Assembly: GCA_963966185.1 (NCBI GenBank)
Contig: CAWZYM010000120.1
Coordinates: 67,001-131,000 of the forward strand
DNA from: Rhabditoides inermis
Lineage: Eukaryota; Nematoda; Chromadorea; Rhabditida; Rhabditidae
Length of the DNA stretch: 64,000 nucleotides
Direction: 5' to 3'
Positions within the stretch are counted from its first letter, which is position 1; each line of letters begins with the position of its first letter. The notes under the pieces are model-generated. The model did not search any database. It saw nothing but the letters and a program-made list of their open reading frames with translations, and was not told where the DNA came from. The position numbers and the translations under genes were made by a program. This document shows, one piece after another, positions 1 through 12,818 of this stretch.

Positions 1-100
1 CTAGTAAAAAAACGATTAAAAGTTCACAAAAAAACAAGTTACAAAGTACTTTTTACAAATTAAATAATAAAAAAAATTAAGAAAAAAAAAGAAAATTGAA

Positions 101-160
101 ACTTCATCACTTCATCACTTCATCACTTCATCACTTCATCACAGTGATGAAGTGATGAAT
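101..160. repeat. 9-bp tandem repeat with inverted tail
   Basis: About five copies of a TTCATCACT-type unit are followed at once by the reverse complement (AGTGATGAAGTGATGAA), so the block can fold back on itself. Confidence 0.8.
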
Positions 161-2793
161 TTTCCAGGACACCACTTTGGGGGAAAACTGTAAACTTCAT
201 AGTGTACACGGTGGCTTTTCCATACAATCGTGCATTCGTGCAACACTTGTCTAAAATTGCACAACCTCATTATCAATCAATCATTTCCGGCCGCTGTTTT
301 CTCTCCTCATTTCTGCGTGTTTCTCGTTTGTTTCGTGTTTGAGCAGAGTCCCCTTGACACAGCGTTCACACAGACTGACACACTCGTACGTGTTCAATCT
401 ATGTTTGCGCGCCCCGCAAGCGACCGTATGTGCGGGAGGCGGCGTCGCGTCGCGTGTGCGGCTCCACTGGAGAGAGAGCGGAGGGCGCAGGCAGGCGCGT
501 GTAATCTCACTCGGCCGCTGGCCGGCGTGCCCTGTCGCCCGGTCGCCAGCCCAATGGCACGCCTGTTGACTGACTGTCCCTCTCTCTCACAACTGACCAC
601 GTGCTCGCCCCTACCATGCTTTCTCCCATCGTTTTTCGTATTGCCTGTTTGCTGCTGGAATGTGACTGAGGCCATGCGTGTGATGTGATAACTCCTATCT
701 AATTAGTGGTGCAGTAGCACTCGTTGGCTGCGCGACATGTGTGCTGCGCGGGGGCGCATATGGCGTCCATTTGGCCATCCATCGCCCATCGATTGTCGCC
801 CCGTGTGTGTGGTTCCCGTTCTGATTCTGCCCCTTTCCATTTCTCTCCTTTCCCATCTTTCTCTCCCTTTTTTCTCCACCGTGTTTATATAGCAGCGCGC
901 GTCTTTGATGATATTGAATGATTTCGAAGCGATCGTTTCCGGTGCTCGAGCTTTTTGCAATCTATTTTCGGAATGATACCAGTCTGCTCGAATTTGCTTT
1001 TTCCACCATCTTCAATTGTCGAGAAATCAGCAAATGCGCTGTTGCACCTTACCTTCCGATCCATTTATAACCAATGCAATTACACTGGAGCGGTAGGAGA
1101 GTATGACTATCGCATTAAATGTTAACAGCGCGCGCAGATTCAATTCTGATGACGTAGTCGATTGCAAAATGCTAGGTGACACCGGTATATTTACGTGATA
1201 GTGATAGATTCAAAGATAAGTAGAATGTACTTGATTGCGTGGGGATTAAGTCGTGGGAAGGCCAAGGCGGACGGCTCAGCTGCATCGCTTTAACAAGCAC
1301 ACGCTACTTACGGACGGCTGAGATGGAGAGAGATAGAGAGAAAAAGGAACGGCGCTATTCCATATTATAGATATGCCACTGCACTCGCATCTCTCCTATT
1401 TATCTCTTAAGCACTCCATAATGATATTCGCTGCAGTTTATTGAACAAGTGCAAGTTGTGCCTCGCCAGCTGGTGTCGCTAATTAATATAATCGTTTTAC
1501 TGTTCCAAAATCGTCAAATGTGATCACTTTCCATGCGATGATCTTCCGTGCAACGTGCAATGTGGTAGTTGCCGGAATACCGATGATGTGTTCCACCAAA
1601 AAGTGTAGCGAGATCGCGTGTCGAAAAAGAAAGGCACTGTCGCCGACGTCGGGGCTCCATATATATCCATATCCATATAATTAGTCTCATTTTGACGGCG
1701 GCTTTACGGGAGACTCATTCAATTTATGGGATGTATGGCGAGGTATGCGGGGAGGGTAGACGAGGGAGAGAGGGAAAAGTGCACTAGCCTCTCTCTCATT
1801 CTCTATTTGCCTCTCTCTCCCTCCTCTCTTAATTTACCCGCACTACTCTTCGTCAAAGACTCGTTTCATTTTGCGGCGCTTGCCTAATTTGGAGAGCGCG
1901 AGAGATCCGGGACTATTCTCATCTCACTCTCCCCTCTGTGTGTAACTAGTATCCGAGTGCACCTACTGGTCACGCGAGCTATTTGCACTGTTGAATGTGG
2001 GTGGGTGTGTGCGTGTGCGTGTGTCGATTGCGCGATGATTGCCTCTATTTGACGGTACACCAATCGTCCTCGCGACTCCTGGGTCGAACTGTTCCGCTGA
2101 AACGACCGTGCAGTTTTCTAACTAGCAAGAAGTCGTCGTGTATGTATCCTAACCGTGCAATGCTGCAATGATAAGATGCGCATGTGATATTCCGTCGATG
2201 TACTTTTTATGGAACCATGGCGAACGCATTGACACAACCCTCGGCTCTTGCTATTCTCGGGGTGAACTCGTGAACTGCGTGTTCTCCTCGCGGAGCAATG
2301 TGCAATGATGCGTGCGCATGACGATGACGCGCATTGTTCTTCCGCTGTGGGCCCCATTGTCGCGACGAGTGTGATATGCGCATACAATTTTCCCGATACC
2401 CCCGTCTCTCTCCTTCTCCCCCTGTGACGAACGCTGGTCACGCGCCGGTTTCTGTGGGTGGCGCCTGTTTTGTTTCTGCAATATGGGTTTGTCTTGCTTT
2501 TGTATCGCACGACAATATCCCGTCACCTCGTCACTCATTCATATGTGTCTGCTCGCAAAATATAATGGCAAAACAACACACCAGTGTTCCCGTTTGTTTT
2601 GGTGGTGCGGTTGATATCTATAAGCCGGCTCGGCTCTGATGCCCCTCTCTGTTTTCCACCCCCTTTCTCTTTCCTTCCCGTGTCACACGCCCTGTCTTTC
2701 ACTATATTTCGCATGCATTTCAGGCACTGTGACAAAGCGATGATCGCATGTTATCATCACATTCACATGCTGTTTTGCATCGTGTAGCACGTT

Positions 2794-2794
<1 letters not shown>

Positions 2795-2853
<59 letters not shown>
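2795..2853. repeat. (CT)n microsatellite
   Basis: Nearly pure CT dinucleotide array of about 58 bases, about 200 bp upstream of the arrestin start codon. Confidence 0.95.
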
Positions 2854-3058
2854 CAGCTGAGAGTGATAGGAGGAGTTGTGAACATGCGAACATTCCTCAT
2901 CGACCGCATGACTCTTGTGTCTTATCGCCCGAGTGTGGTGGTCGCGTGTGTGTCCCGAAATGAGCCGTAATCCCCTCTCATCTCTCTCGGCTTTCAGCTC
3001 TGATTGCCGTTGTGAGTCGAGTCGATCATCGATTGACCATCTCCTCTCTCAGTGAGCG

Positions 3059-3818
3059 ATGGCTGATGCGTGCGCGGTGGCCAAGCACTGTTCCAGTGCT
3101 AGTGGAACGCGGTGAGTAAAGTAGTCGTCAGTCTCTTCAAAACTCTCTTCGACATTGACTTTGAAACGCCACACGACCAAACAGCCTGTTCCGACAAGGC
3201 GTTTTGAAGAGGCTGAATTGACAAATTTGACTTGATTGGCTGAATTCAAAATCAGAGTCAAGGTCCAACATCCAGCGACATTCATGATATGAAATCAAGA
3301 CAAATTATTTATCCGCACTAGATTTTTATGATACACTGGGTAGCATCAACAATTTTACAAGTTGATTGTAATCGAACCTGACGAAGTTCCCCTTTTGCAG
3401 TGTGTTCAAGAAGACGTCTCCGAATGGCAAGATCACGACGTATCTCGGCAAACGAGATTTCATCGACAGGGGCGACCGCGTCGACTTGATAGGTGCGAAT
3501 TTGCATATTTAGTGTGTTTCCTAGTATTACATTGTTGATGCGATAACGGGGGTATAATATCATTGTGTTTGCATATTTTGTTCGTGTTTTGTTATTGTCA
3601 ATCACGGTGTTTTTGCGGTAGTAGGAGTGCATATGCATTCATATGTTCATATGTATGGAGAGAACGGAGAATGTGTGTTTGTGGATTGTGGATTGTGTAC
3701 ATATCAATGCCACGAGTTCTTCTGTGGAAAGGGGGTTATTCATATTGAATAAGTGCATTTGTTTTTGTAGTACGCAAAGTAGTTATGTGGCGGATTGGAC
3801 GTCAATGTATTTGTTTAG

Positions 3819-3868
<50 letters not shown>

Positions 3869-6272
3869 TCAGATGGCATGGTGTTAATCGATGACGAGTA
3901 TATCAAGGAGAACAAGAAAATCACCGCACACCTCCTCGCTGCGTTCAGGTTTGCAGTTGATTATCTGATTGATTGTGTTGGTTATTGAATGATGGATTGA
4001 TTGAATGTTGAAAAAGGTTCATGAATGGAGGATGAAGTCAATATGATGTGCAGTTAGAATGTTGGATTATTCTCAGTATCACAGATCACTGTGTTGGTGA
4101 AGTACAATGCATGTATTCATAAGTGTGTATATCTCACTTTCGCCCCTCTCTCTATTCTCTCGCAGTAATCTCACTATAATCTCCCCCACCTTGTAGCTTA
4201 TCCTGGCTCACCCATGTGTTCTAGGTATAGTCACATTTTTGGTCTGGTGGAAGGGACCGAAATTGAATATGTACTATGACTTTTCCATTTATTACTTTTT
4301 TTGAGTGCATTTGAAGATTTGTCATGTTTGCGAGAAAAAAACATTCGATTGAATTTCTTTTATCACCTCTCTCTTCTAGGTATGGTCGCGAGGATCTGGA
4401 CGTGCTCGGACTCACGTTCCGAAAGGACCTCATCTCGCAGACATACCAGGTACGGGCGGTGTTGTTGTTGTTGTTAATGATGTGCCATGATGTTGAGAGA
4501 GGATGGGAGAGAGAGAGGGGAAGAGAGAGAGAGAGAGATGTGACCCTGCTCCCCCTGCAGGTGTTCCCAGTGGACGAGTCGCTGCCGCGCCGTCCCCTGA
4601 CCCGCCTGCAGGAGCGGTTGAAGCGCAAGCTCGGCGAGAACGCCTTCCCCTTCTGGTTCGAGGTGCAGCCCAAGAGCGCCAGCAGCGTCACCCTGCAGGT
4701 CAGCGGAGCAAGTCGAGCCCCTTTGTATCTGTATGTGTGCCTTGTCGGGTGTGTTAGTCTCCTTACCCCATCTTACGCTGCAGATTGGGCAGAGCAAGTC
4801 GTTCCCTGTTTTGTTTCTGCTCCTGTCCAGCGAGTGTCTGCCCTTGTGTAGATTGGTCCAAATTGTTCCATTCCGTCGCTGCGTTGGTCTCTTCCTCTTG
4901 TCGAGAATAGTTGTTAAGTCGCATTACCCATGTGTCTGTTCCTGTCCGGGTCCGGGAGTCGAGTGTTGTAGTTTCTTGTTCTAACATGAGGTGGACGTTG
5001 TTGAGTTGTTGAGTAACTTTGCAAGCACGCATGGCAAGTCGCAACTCGCAAGCAATCATACAGCAAGTTTTCGCAAGCGCAAGTAGCAACTCGATCGAAT
5101 AGGAGCCGCGCGGTAGGAAGCTGAAGCAGGTGGTGAAAGGCGCAGCGGCGGAGGAGGCGGAGCCAAAGAGGGCGGCGCCTCTTCGCTGTCAGTCGCTGAC
5201 GCGCGGCAAGGAGCGCGCGAGCGCGTGGTCGCAGGCAATCGGCGAGAAGATTCGGATGGCGCGCAAGCGGACCAAGAGCGAGTCGAGCGACGTGCAGGTG
5301 ATGAGAGGATGGGGAATGTGAGACGTCATTACTGATTCAATCAATCAATCAAGGCGTCTTTGCTGTATCAATCTTTTTCGATCTTATTCGCGTTCCAAAC
5401 TTGTAGTAGTATCTACGTAATTTTCTGCTTTAGAATAGATTAGATCGTGTTCACGTTTCAGGTGACGAATGATAGTGTTAGTGATACCAACAGTGATAAG
5501 AAAGTGATGATGAGCAACAACCCAGTCCCAGTCGCGTCTTCTCCCAGGTCTGTCCGAACCGAACAGGAATGACGTTGTCATGTTGCAGCCGGCGCCGGGC
5601 GACACTGGCAAGCCGTGCGGGGTGGACTACGAGCTGAAGACCGTCGTCGGCACGGTCGACGCCACCAACGGAGCCGACAAGCCACACAAACAGTCAGTCG
5701 CACTAACCACTTGTTTCCTCGACCGTTTGGCAGACACGCTTAATTTTTTGTTCCTTTTTTGTATTGTTTTTTTGTTTTGTGTATTTTCTCGTGATTTCGG
5801 GTAATTCTCAGCAACAGTGTGCGTCTGGCGATTCGCAAGCTCACCTATGCGCCTTGGGAAAGACAGGTGAGTGGATCGATTATTGATTTTTCGTATTGAA
5901 TATTGATTGATTGCAGGTGCAACCAATGGTCGACGTGAGCAAGGAGTTTATGATGTCGCCCGGTCTGCTGCACATGGAGACGAGTCTCGACAAGGAGGTA
6001 GGACACCTTAAACAATGTTTATTTCTTTGTATTGTAGTTTCACGGTTGGTTCAAATTCGTTCAAATTTATTCGTTCAAATTTAGCTACGTTCAAATTTAT
6101 TGATGGTAACGTTATCGTGGCAACGTTATGCATGAAACATTAGGGTGTGACGTGACGACACTGTGTTTACGACTATATCTATATTTGTTACTTTCTTTGT
6201 CTTACGTGGTATGTACTTTCGTAACCATTTTGGTATGCAAGTGTATGTGGATGTGGCCTGTACGAGAATAGA

Positions 6273-6317
<45 letters not shown>

Positions 6318-6529
6318 TCTCTCTCTTTTTTCTTTTTCTCTCCCTCCCTTCTCTCACATCGGCGTACTTGGCTCGTCATGGGTTGATGGAGCTTGTATTG
6401 GCTGTTATGGGTATGATAATTAAATTATGTTGTGGCACACACATGTGTATGTGTGAGGCTGTTCCTTTTCATAGGGAATATTAAGAGGGGAAAGAGAGGG
6501 GGAGTGAGAGGGGGACAGAGAGAAAGAGC

Positions 6530-6562
<33 letters not shown>

Positions 6563-9500
6563 AGAATATGAGGGGAGAGAGAGAGAGCTGCTAATTGAGA
6601 CTGCGATTCATTGCTGAAATGCCCGGAGAGGGAGGGGAGGGGAGAGTTTCAAGTTACACGCATACTCTTACGGCAATGAGGGAGGGGTGCAAGAGGGAGA
6701 GGCGCAAGGGGCTAGGATTTCCAAGAAAGGGATGCACAGCTCCACATAACCACATTTTTTCCTGACTTTCGTAGTGAGTAGTGAGGGAAATGAGTAGTGA
6801 GGGTTGCGAGAAATAGTAATTAGAAAGTTTTGTAAATATGTTTCAACAAAACAGTATGGATATTCTTTTCTCGATTCCAATCAATGAACTGAGAGCTGTC
6901 AACGCATAATGAAGTGTACTAAATCTATAATCTGGTTAGGCGAGTCACAATAACCATATTAAAATATCGATTGCAAGTTGAATTAATTGAAAATATAATG
7001 AATTAATTGAAATCCGATGTGGTTTCAGATGTACTACCACGGAGAGTCTCTGGCCGTGAACGTGCACATCCAGAACAACAGCAACAAGACGGTCAAGAAG
7101 CTGAAGGTACTGGGGGAGTCAATCAATAAATCGATCGATCTAGTTATCCGTTTATGGTCTCGCATTTCCTACTCATTTTCTCTCTCTTCTCTTCTCTTCT
7201 CGTAGACTAGTGCGTTTGGGTTGACATATTTGAAAGCACGGGTGGAGATGTTTCCTGTTCTGTCAGTCTACTAGAGTTGTTCGTTCGTCCTGTTTGTGTT
7301 GTGGTAATTGGCTAGAAAGTGATGGGTATATGTCTCCTTTTCTTGCCTTCCTTATCTCGTTGACTTGTACAGCTCTTCCCGCATTCTGTGTTTTAGAGGG
7401 AAATGAGGACAATACAATTAAAATCAATCAAAAAAAATCGTGTTACGTGTGTTACCTCCGCAGAGTAATTTCTTGAATCTACCTTTACCTTTACCTTAAT
7501 GTGTTACCATTTCTCTTCAGGTGTGCGTTGTGCAGGTGGCGGACATTTGCTTGTTCACCACCGCCTCCTACACGTGCGAGGTGGCCAGACTGGAGAGCAC
7601 GTGAGTGGGGAGAGGGAGAGAGAGAGAGGAGAGAGAGAGAGGCATACATCACAGGTGTCGAGAATGGTATCATGTAACTATGCGTTTTTCAGTGTTGAAT
7701 GTGTATTGCGTTTTCACTGATCAAGCCTAGCGAAAGAGCGAGAGATGCTAGAGAGCATGGGAAATTGAGAGACGCAGATCCGTATGTGAGGGATTTAGCG
7801 CGCGATAGTGAGAGAGTGCGCGGGAAAGTTAGACGGTGAGAGTGTGGGCGCTGGCGGCTGTGAGAAAAGAGCGATAATGGGCCAAAACGCATCCTTGAAA
7901 ATGCTTGAAGATGAAAATCCCGTTCATAAGTAATAATTTCCTTTTACATAATCGACCCTCCTGAGTAAAAGGAAATTGTTACTTTCAAACGGGAAATTCA
8001 TTTTCATGGAGTTTGAGGGGTGCCCAAAATCCCATTATCGCTCAAATATCACGGGTCAGAAAATCGATTTTTCTGATCGCGAATGGGTGCGTTTTTCGGC
8101 TACCAGCAGTCGGGTGCGTTTTTGAGCAAATTTCGCCATTATCAGAGTCCTGTTATGTATGGAGAGAGGAGAGGGAGAGAAGGAGGGAGGGACAGGGAAG
8201 AGAGAGAGAGAGAGAGAGGGAGGGAGGGAGAGGGAGTTAGGGAAGGGGGAGAAAGAGAGGGAGGGGAGAGAGAGAGGGAGGAAGGGAGAGGGAATGTCGT
8301 CTCGTCTTTCAGTGAGGGCTTCCCTGTCGGCCCCGGCGCTACTCTGTCCAAGGTGTTCAGTCTCTGCCCGCTGCTCAGTAACAATAAGGTGGGCGGCGGG
8401 TTTGTAGTAGTTGATATGTGGCATATGTGGGGTTATGGTATGGCACACCTATTCATCACGCCGTTTGATTTCCTTTCAAGTCACGTACTTTTGTTAGTTC
8501 ACATTTTAACAAAATCTCCACACTTCACTGTATACGCTGTATATGATATCATAGTATTCGAACGAAGAGTAATAATTTATAATCATTTGTAGGACAAGCG
8601 CGGCCTCGCCTTGGATGGGCAGCTGAAACACGAGGATACGAACCTGGCCAGCAGTACTATGTGAGTGGAGAGAGAGGGAGAGAGAGAACGGGAGAGAGGG
8701 AGAGAGAGTTGGAGAGAGAGAAAGGGAGAGGGAGAGAGAAAAAGAGAGAGAGAGAGTTGTGTTAATCCCTGTTTAGTCTCGACGAAAAGATGCCCAAGGA
8801 GAACCTCGGCATTGTCGTGCAGTACAAGGTTTGTTTTTCGATTTTTTTTTTGCATCAATGAAACTTATAGTATCCCTGAGCGGTTGAAATGTATTGTGAA
8901 TGTAGTTCTTATGTAACTTTTCGTACTGTAACTGTATGCAACTGTAACTTTTGTAAAGTTGTGTTGTTGCAGGTGAAGGTGCGCGCTCAGTTGGCGGGCG
9001 CCCTCGGAGGAGAGCTGGTCGCCGAGCTGCCCTTCACACTCACACACTCGAAGCCATGCGAGACTCCGGAGAGGAAGGTGGGTTGTCTTGCAGTACACTC
9101 ACAATTTGGTGATCGATGGTCTAGTTATGACATATGACTTTTTTTTTTGTAAAACGCCACGGTGTATGTGATGCGTTTCATTTCGCTCTCTGACAATTTG
9201 GAGTGGACAGGTCTTGTATGAGTATGATTTCAGGAGCGCTCAATCGCGAAGCCGCTGTCTCCGCTGGCGCCGTGCCAGCCTGGCGACGACGACATTGACC
9301 TCATCCAGTGGGGAGACGAGGAGGAGGAGGAGGAGGAGGGAGAGGTCGGCGGACGGCCCACCCACGACGACGACCTCATTTTCGAGGACTTTACCCGGCT
9401 CAGACTACAGGTGCGTCGTTGTTGTTCAGTTACGACCTCGTTTGTGGTTCTCTCAGTTTTGTGTGTGACTGTGCTAGTTTGGTGACTTTTGGTTGAGTAA

Positions 9501-9825
9501 TTTTCTCGTATTTTTAGACGGATGTTTTGTACTAATACGAGCGGCGAATGCTGCATAATTCTACACAATGATTTGCAATACGAATTTGCTAACGTGAATA
9601 TTTCCTGATAGTTTCTATGAATATACATGAATCGTCAACGCGAGTGGTCAATAAGGAAAAGGTGGTAGTGATTCAGTTGATCAATGTTCAACCAGCATGA
9701 TTTAGGCGGCGGACTCTGTGGATGATGGAACGACGAGTGCGGTGCCGGTTGCGGCAGCAGTGGGAGTGGGCTCTCCGGTCGCTCCGTTTGTAGCAGCCCC
9801 CAACGGCGCGCAGAGTCTGTTGTGA
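3059..9825 (+). CDS. Beta-arrestin
   Basis: Arrestins bind phosphorylated G-protein-coupled receptors, uncouple them from G proteins and act as endocytic and signalling adaptors. I assemble 16 exons: 3059-3111, 3401-3492, 3873-3948, 4380-4449, 4561-4698, 5589-5692, 5812-5866, 5917-5997, 7029-7106, 7521-7600, 8313-8388, 8593-8660, 8777-8828, 8973-9077, 9234-9410, 9706-9825. All phases agree and the product is about 474 aa. Hallmarks seen in order: [37 protein letters not shown] (phosphate sensor and finger region), [55 protein letters not shown], and an acidic tail with [15 protein letters not shown]. The tail EDLIQW-type [10 protein letters not shown] could serve as a clathrin-box-like motif (inference). 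The C-terminus after 9706 is Ala/Val/Ser-rich and not conserved. An additional in-frame coding-like segment lies at 5103-5297. Single-copy invertebrate beta-arrestin type. Confidence 0.95.
3821..3868. repeat. (GATT)n microsatellite at a splice acceptor
   Basis: Twelve GATT units run directly into the TTTCAG acceptor of arrestin exon 3, so the repeat supplies the branch/pyrimidine region. Confidence 0.95.
5103..5297 (+). other. Candidate alternative arrestin exon
   Basis: Inside the arrestin intron between the exons ending at 4698 and starting at 5589 lies an open segment with strong G/C third-codon bias, unlike the surrounding intron. It ends in a good CAG|GTGATG donor at 5297 and is in phase 0 with both neighbours. 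If it begins at 5130 (after AAGCAG) it is exactly 56 codons; if at 5103 (after AATAG) 65 codons. It would insert a basic, Lys/Arg/Ala-rich peptide ending near [15 protein letters not shown] between the SSVTLQ and PAPGDTG parts of the N-domain. The acceptor side lacks a good pyrimidine tract, so its use is uncertain. Confidence 0.45.
6272..6330. repeat. (CT)n microsatellite in arrestin intron
   Basis: CT array with a few T interruptions, in the roughly 1 kb intron between the exons ending at 5997 and starting at 7029. A GA-rich tract of opposite polarity follows at about 6485-6590. Confidence 0.9.
7450..7498 (+). mobile_element. SINE 3' end fragment
   Basis: The string CCGCAGAGTAAT followed by TACCTTTACCTTTACC matches the 3' end and tail of the tRNA-derived repeats at about 48956 and 56717. 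Only the tail portion is present. It lies in an arrestin intron just upstream of the exon at 7521. Confidence 0.55.
7869..8043. mobile_element. Inverted-repeat MITE in arrestin intron
   Basis: A 175-bp unit begins GAGCGATAATGGG and ends CCCATTATCGCTC, a perfect 13-bp terminal inverted repeat. The interior is also largely self-complementary (AAATCCCGTT against AACGGGAAAT, TTTCCTTTTAC against GTAAAAGGAAA). There is no coding content. It looks like a non-autonomous DNA transposon; the superfamily is not clear. Confidence 0.7.
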
Positions 9826-11127
9826 TAGGAGATGTTGCCCCAGTCTCACACTCGGCCTTTCCCCGGGTATCCCCTCGCCCTCTCTCTCTCGCTTTCCCCC
9901 GCCCTGCCCCATGCACACACACATATCGCGCATTTTTGTGAGCGAGGGTTTCCGTTGTGAGTCGTTGTAGATCTGAGTTGACCGTATATGTATTGGGTGA
10001 GTGTTGTCTGTGAGTTATTGATTGGCGCGGCAGTCTTGCGATGCGAGCGCGTCCATCGATTGATTGTTGCTAGGTGTCGTTGTTTCCGGAGGAGCATAGT
10101 CGTGTACGTTCCCCCCTTATTTATTATGGCTACGATACTTGTATGCTTGTTGTTTCAGAGTGAGCTTACTTTCCCCCACCCGATTCCCTTTTCTTATCCA
10201 CCCCTGCTATACTTACCGTACGCTTTCGGTCGCACATCGGCCGCTGGAATCGGTTGTGAGCGTAATTTGCATAATTTTCTGGCAGCATAGTCTCAATCTA
10301 GCAACGTTTCGATTCTTGTGTATAGCCGCTCATACCCCCGCATCCCTTTCCCACACCCCAAGTTTGTACTGTTCCAGTTTATTCATACTTTTGTATTTCA
10401 TGCAGAATTTATAAAAGTTTTACCATTGTGTGAGTTATTTGAGACGGAGACAGAGAGACAGACTATGCACGCCAGCGCGGGATGGCAACTGGTCAGCACC
10501 TGCCACACACACTTGCATGGTGGGTGGAAGGGGGGGGGGGGAAGGAAGGACGAGTGTCGACAAGCCAAGTGGCGGTATGCTATACAACTCATCTAAAACC
10601 ACCCTCTCGCAGTCCTTTTTCTCTTTTCGTATTCATAATATTTGGAATCTCCTCTTCAGTAGTATTGTTCTTATCAATGATAAAGCTGCAGATCAGCTAT
10701 GCAGAAGTAAAAAAAAACTTCATATAACAAACTCAACACTTCTATAGATTTTATGTAGAGTTCTTTGCTCGCTAGTTGACGGGGAAAGACGGTTGGACAG
10801 GGGTAGTGTCTATCTCACCGGCCGGGTTTTCTCACCCAGCTATAGAAGTGACAAGATAGTCTCTCACCGCATATGCTGTTATAAACACAGTGTCTGGTGA
10901 GGGATCATTCCTTCGGTTCGACTGTCTCGCGCACCGTCCGCCTCGCGCCCTCTCGTTCCTCTGAACATCTCCCTGAGTGGTGCGCGCAACGTCGTGGGTG
11001 GTCTACGGCCCGGTATGTCGCACTGCGCCGCACAGCTCAACGGTATGGGATAGTGAGCATATCGTGTAGCCTCTCTCTTTCTTTCTCTCTCTCCCTCTCT
11101 CTCTCTCCCTCTCCCTCTCTCTGTCAG
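9826..11127. other. Arrestin 3' UTR and intergenic DNA
   Basis: Pyrimidine-rich sequence follows the arrestin stop. No clear AATAAA is seen; ATTTATAAAAG near 10408 is the nearest candidate. Upstream of the weak exons at 11128, the stretch 10900-11042 is open in more than one frame and G/C-rich and may hold a further exon, but none joins in phase to the 11128 exon. Confidence 0.4.
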
Positions 11128-11438
11128 GCACCTCTCATACGCAAATCGGTTCCAGCCCGCTCCTACTTCTCCACTGCCGTGTCGCTAGAGCGCCAGACAC
11201 AGCGTCGTCTCACCGAACACGTTGCCACCTTCGTCGCCAAGGGTACGGTAGTAGCGAGTACTGCAGCTACTGTAACTGTCGTTCAGGCGCGCTCAGTCCT
11301 CGCCCGACCATGCTCGAGGAGGTTTTCGTCGAAGGGCCGGAGCAGAAGAAACACAAGCGTTTCCTTGAGAACTGTGGAGAGATGGAATTTGCTGACAAGT
11401 ATTGCTTTTTACGACAGCGAATATACGACAGCGAATGA
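11128..11438 (+). CDS. Possible small protein, two exons, 5' end not found
   Basis: I do not recognise this gene. Two phase-compatible segments, 11128-11242 and 11287-11438, are separated by a 44-nt GT-AG intron. The first follows a CT-rich tract ending TGTCAG and reads as basic/Ser-rich (KSVPARSYFSTAVSLERQTQ), reminiscent of a mitochondrial presequence. The second reads TMLEEVFVEGPEQKKHKRFL and continues to IYDSE before a TGA stop. No upstream exon joins the first segment in a consistent phase with an ATG, and the only Met codon early in the second exon would give a protein of about 43 aa. It could be a small mitochondrial protein or a chance open stretch. Confidence 0.3.
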
Positions 11439-12818
11439 ACCAACCATACACACTGATGCACGTATTGACTGATCAAGCTATCTCTTGTACTGTTTCGTTC
11501 CCATACATACATTGCGAAGTGGAATAAAGTGTGTGCAACCTGTGACTTGTTCTTGTGTTTTCCGACGACATATATATTCGATATATACGGTATCCCTTTT
11601 ACACGGTACTGCAACTTTCTTGATCGAACAGAATAACGAACTATAGGCATTGCGAAATAACGTCGAAGAGCGCTTTTTGGCATTTTCGAAAATCAAAGAT
11701 CAAAGTCCGAAGGAAGTATCTCGAACAATTTGTTCTTAGTAAGACAGTAAGTTCCTCGTGCATATAGTATGATAAATGATAGAATAATCTAATAAGATAA
11801 TACGATAATATGATGATTCGATGAAAAAGGTTAAAGCTCAATGCTTAATCTGATATGGTCGAAAATCTGTAAACAAGTTATAATGTTGATCTTTTTTCCA
11901 GCTGCATACTGTATTCTGATGAGTAGGTCTAGTTCCTTGTTCAGGTCTCATAATGTATTTCTGTGCAGATCCTTTTGCTAAACGGCTTACTCTATTAAAT
12001 CATCGGAGGGTACACTCACTTTTCTCATTTCACTATCAGTCGAGAGTACTTTCTGTACCACCAGATCACCATCACTCCCCGCTTCCTTTCTTCTCGCGCC
12101 TAAGACGCATATTCACAATCAAACCGCTTCTGTCGAAGCACTCGCGTCTCTTTTTTTGTTCTCTCGACCTGCTAATTAGGCTCTGTCAAGTTAATTAGGC
12201 GTGGGTCCGCAGCACCGTTCGTCATATCTGATTGTCGGAAACTGCTCAAGCTTCGCTTAGTGATCATTAATCCCCACATTATCTGAGCCGAAAACCCAAC
12301 TCGAAATGTAGGTAGCTTTAGCGTATTCTTTCCCTGTGAAAGCGAGTGTGGGCGATCTAGTGTGAGTACTGTTTCACTATTGTCTCACTATGGTCTTACT
12401 ACTCTCTCAATCACACTCTCGCACCACTCTCTCAATATGAATGTGAATTTTTCGTTCACGACAGCTACTTCACGCAGACTAAACCATCTGTGTTTCATCT
12501 CCGTTGTTGTATTCTTGATATCGGCTGTAAATCAATTCAATTTCAGTTCAAACACCATATATCACATACACCTCATTCGCGTTTCATATTTGTTTGCAGA
12601 AAGCGCACCTGTTATGTATCACCTAGTAATTTGCGAGTAAGTTGAGAAAATTCAATTAAAATCTATACTTTAGATTCACTTGAAAAAAGTGCGGTTCACC
12701 TGAGTACACGTTTATTGTCATATCGTTGATAAACAAAGCTCCATCTTCGAGTTCACATCCCTTTCGGAATTCACACAGTGATGTGTAAAGGTCAGCCAGC
12801 CTCACTTTATTTTAATTA
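11439..12818. other. Intergenic region without recognised genes
   Basis: AT-rich sequence with no domain-bearing frame. It probably includes the promoter of the first receptor gene. The ATG at 12819 is preceded by AATTAATGTTTTG, and a TTATTCAG lies just inside the coding start, so a trans-spliced start slightly downstream is also conceivable. Confidence 0.4.

Larger units (their letters stand above)
1..3058. other. Upstream non-coding region
   Basis: I see no convincing gene here. Open frames are short, overlap on both strands, and show no recognisable domain. The stretch holds AT-rich DNA at its left edge, a 9-bp tandem repeat near 101-160, scattered GA/CT-rich tracts (about 1320-1345 and 1765-1835), a (TG)n patch near 2005-2025 and a long (CT)n array ending at 2853. 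It probably includes the promoter and 5' leader of the arrestin gene. The arrestin start codon follows a pyrimidine-rich CTCTCTCAG that could be a cis or trans splice acceptor. Confidence 0.5.

Noticed and set aside
8056..8592. Open frames over GGGAGA-rich DNA on both strands
   Set aside because: Simple-repeat translations inside an arrestin intron, with no conserved motif.
12362..12640. 92-codon hydrophobic frame upstream of receptor copy 1
   Set aside because: It has no counterpart in copy 2 and no phase-compatible junction to the first receptor exon.
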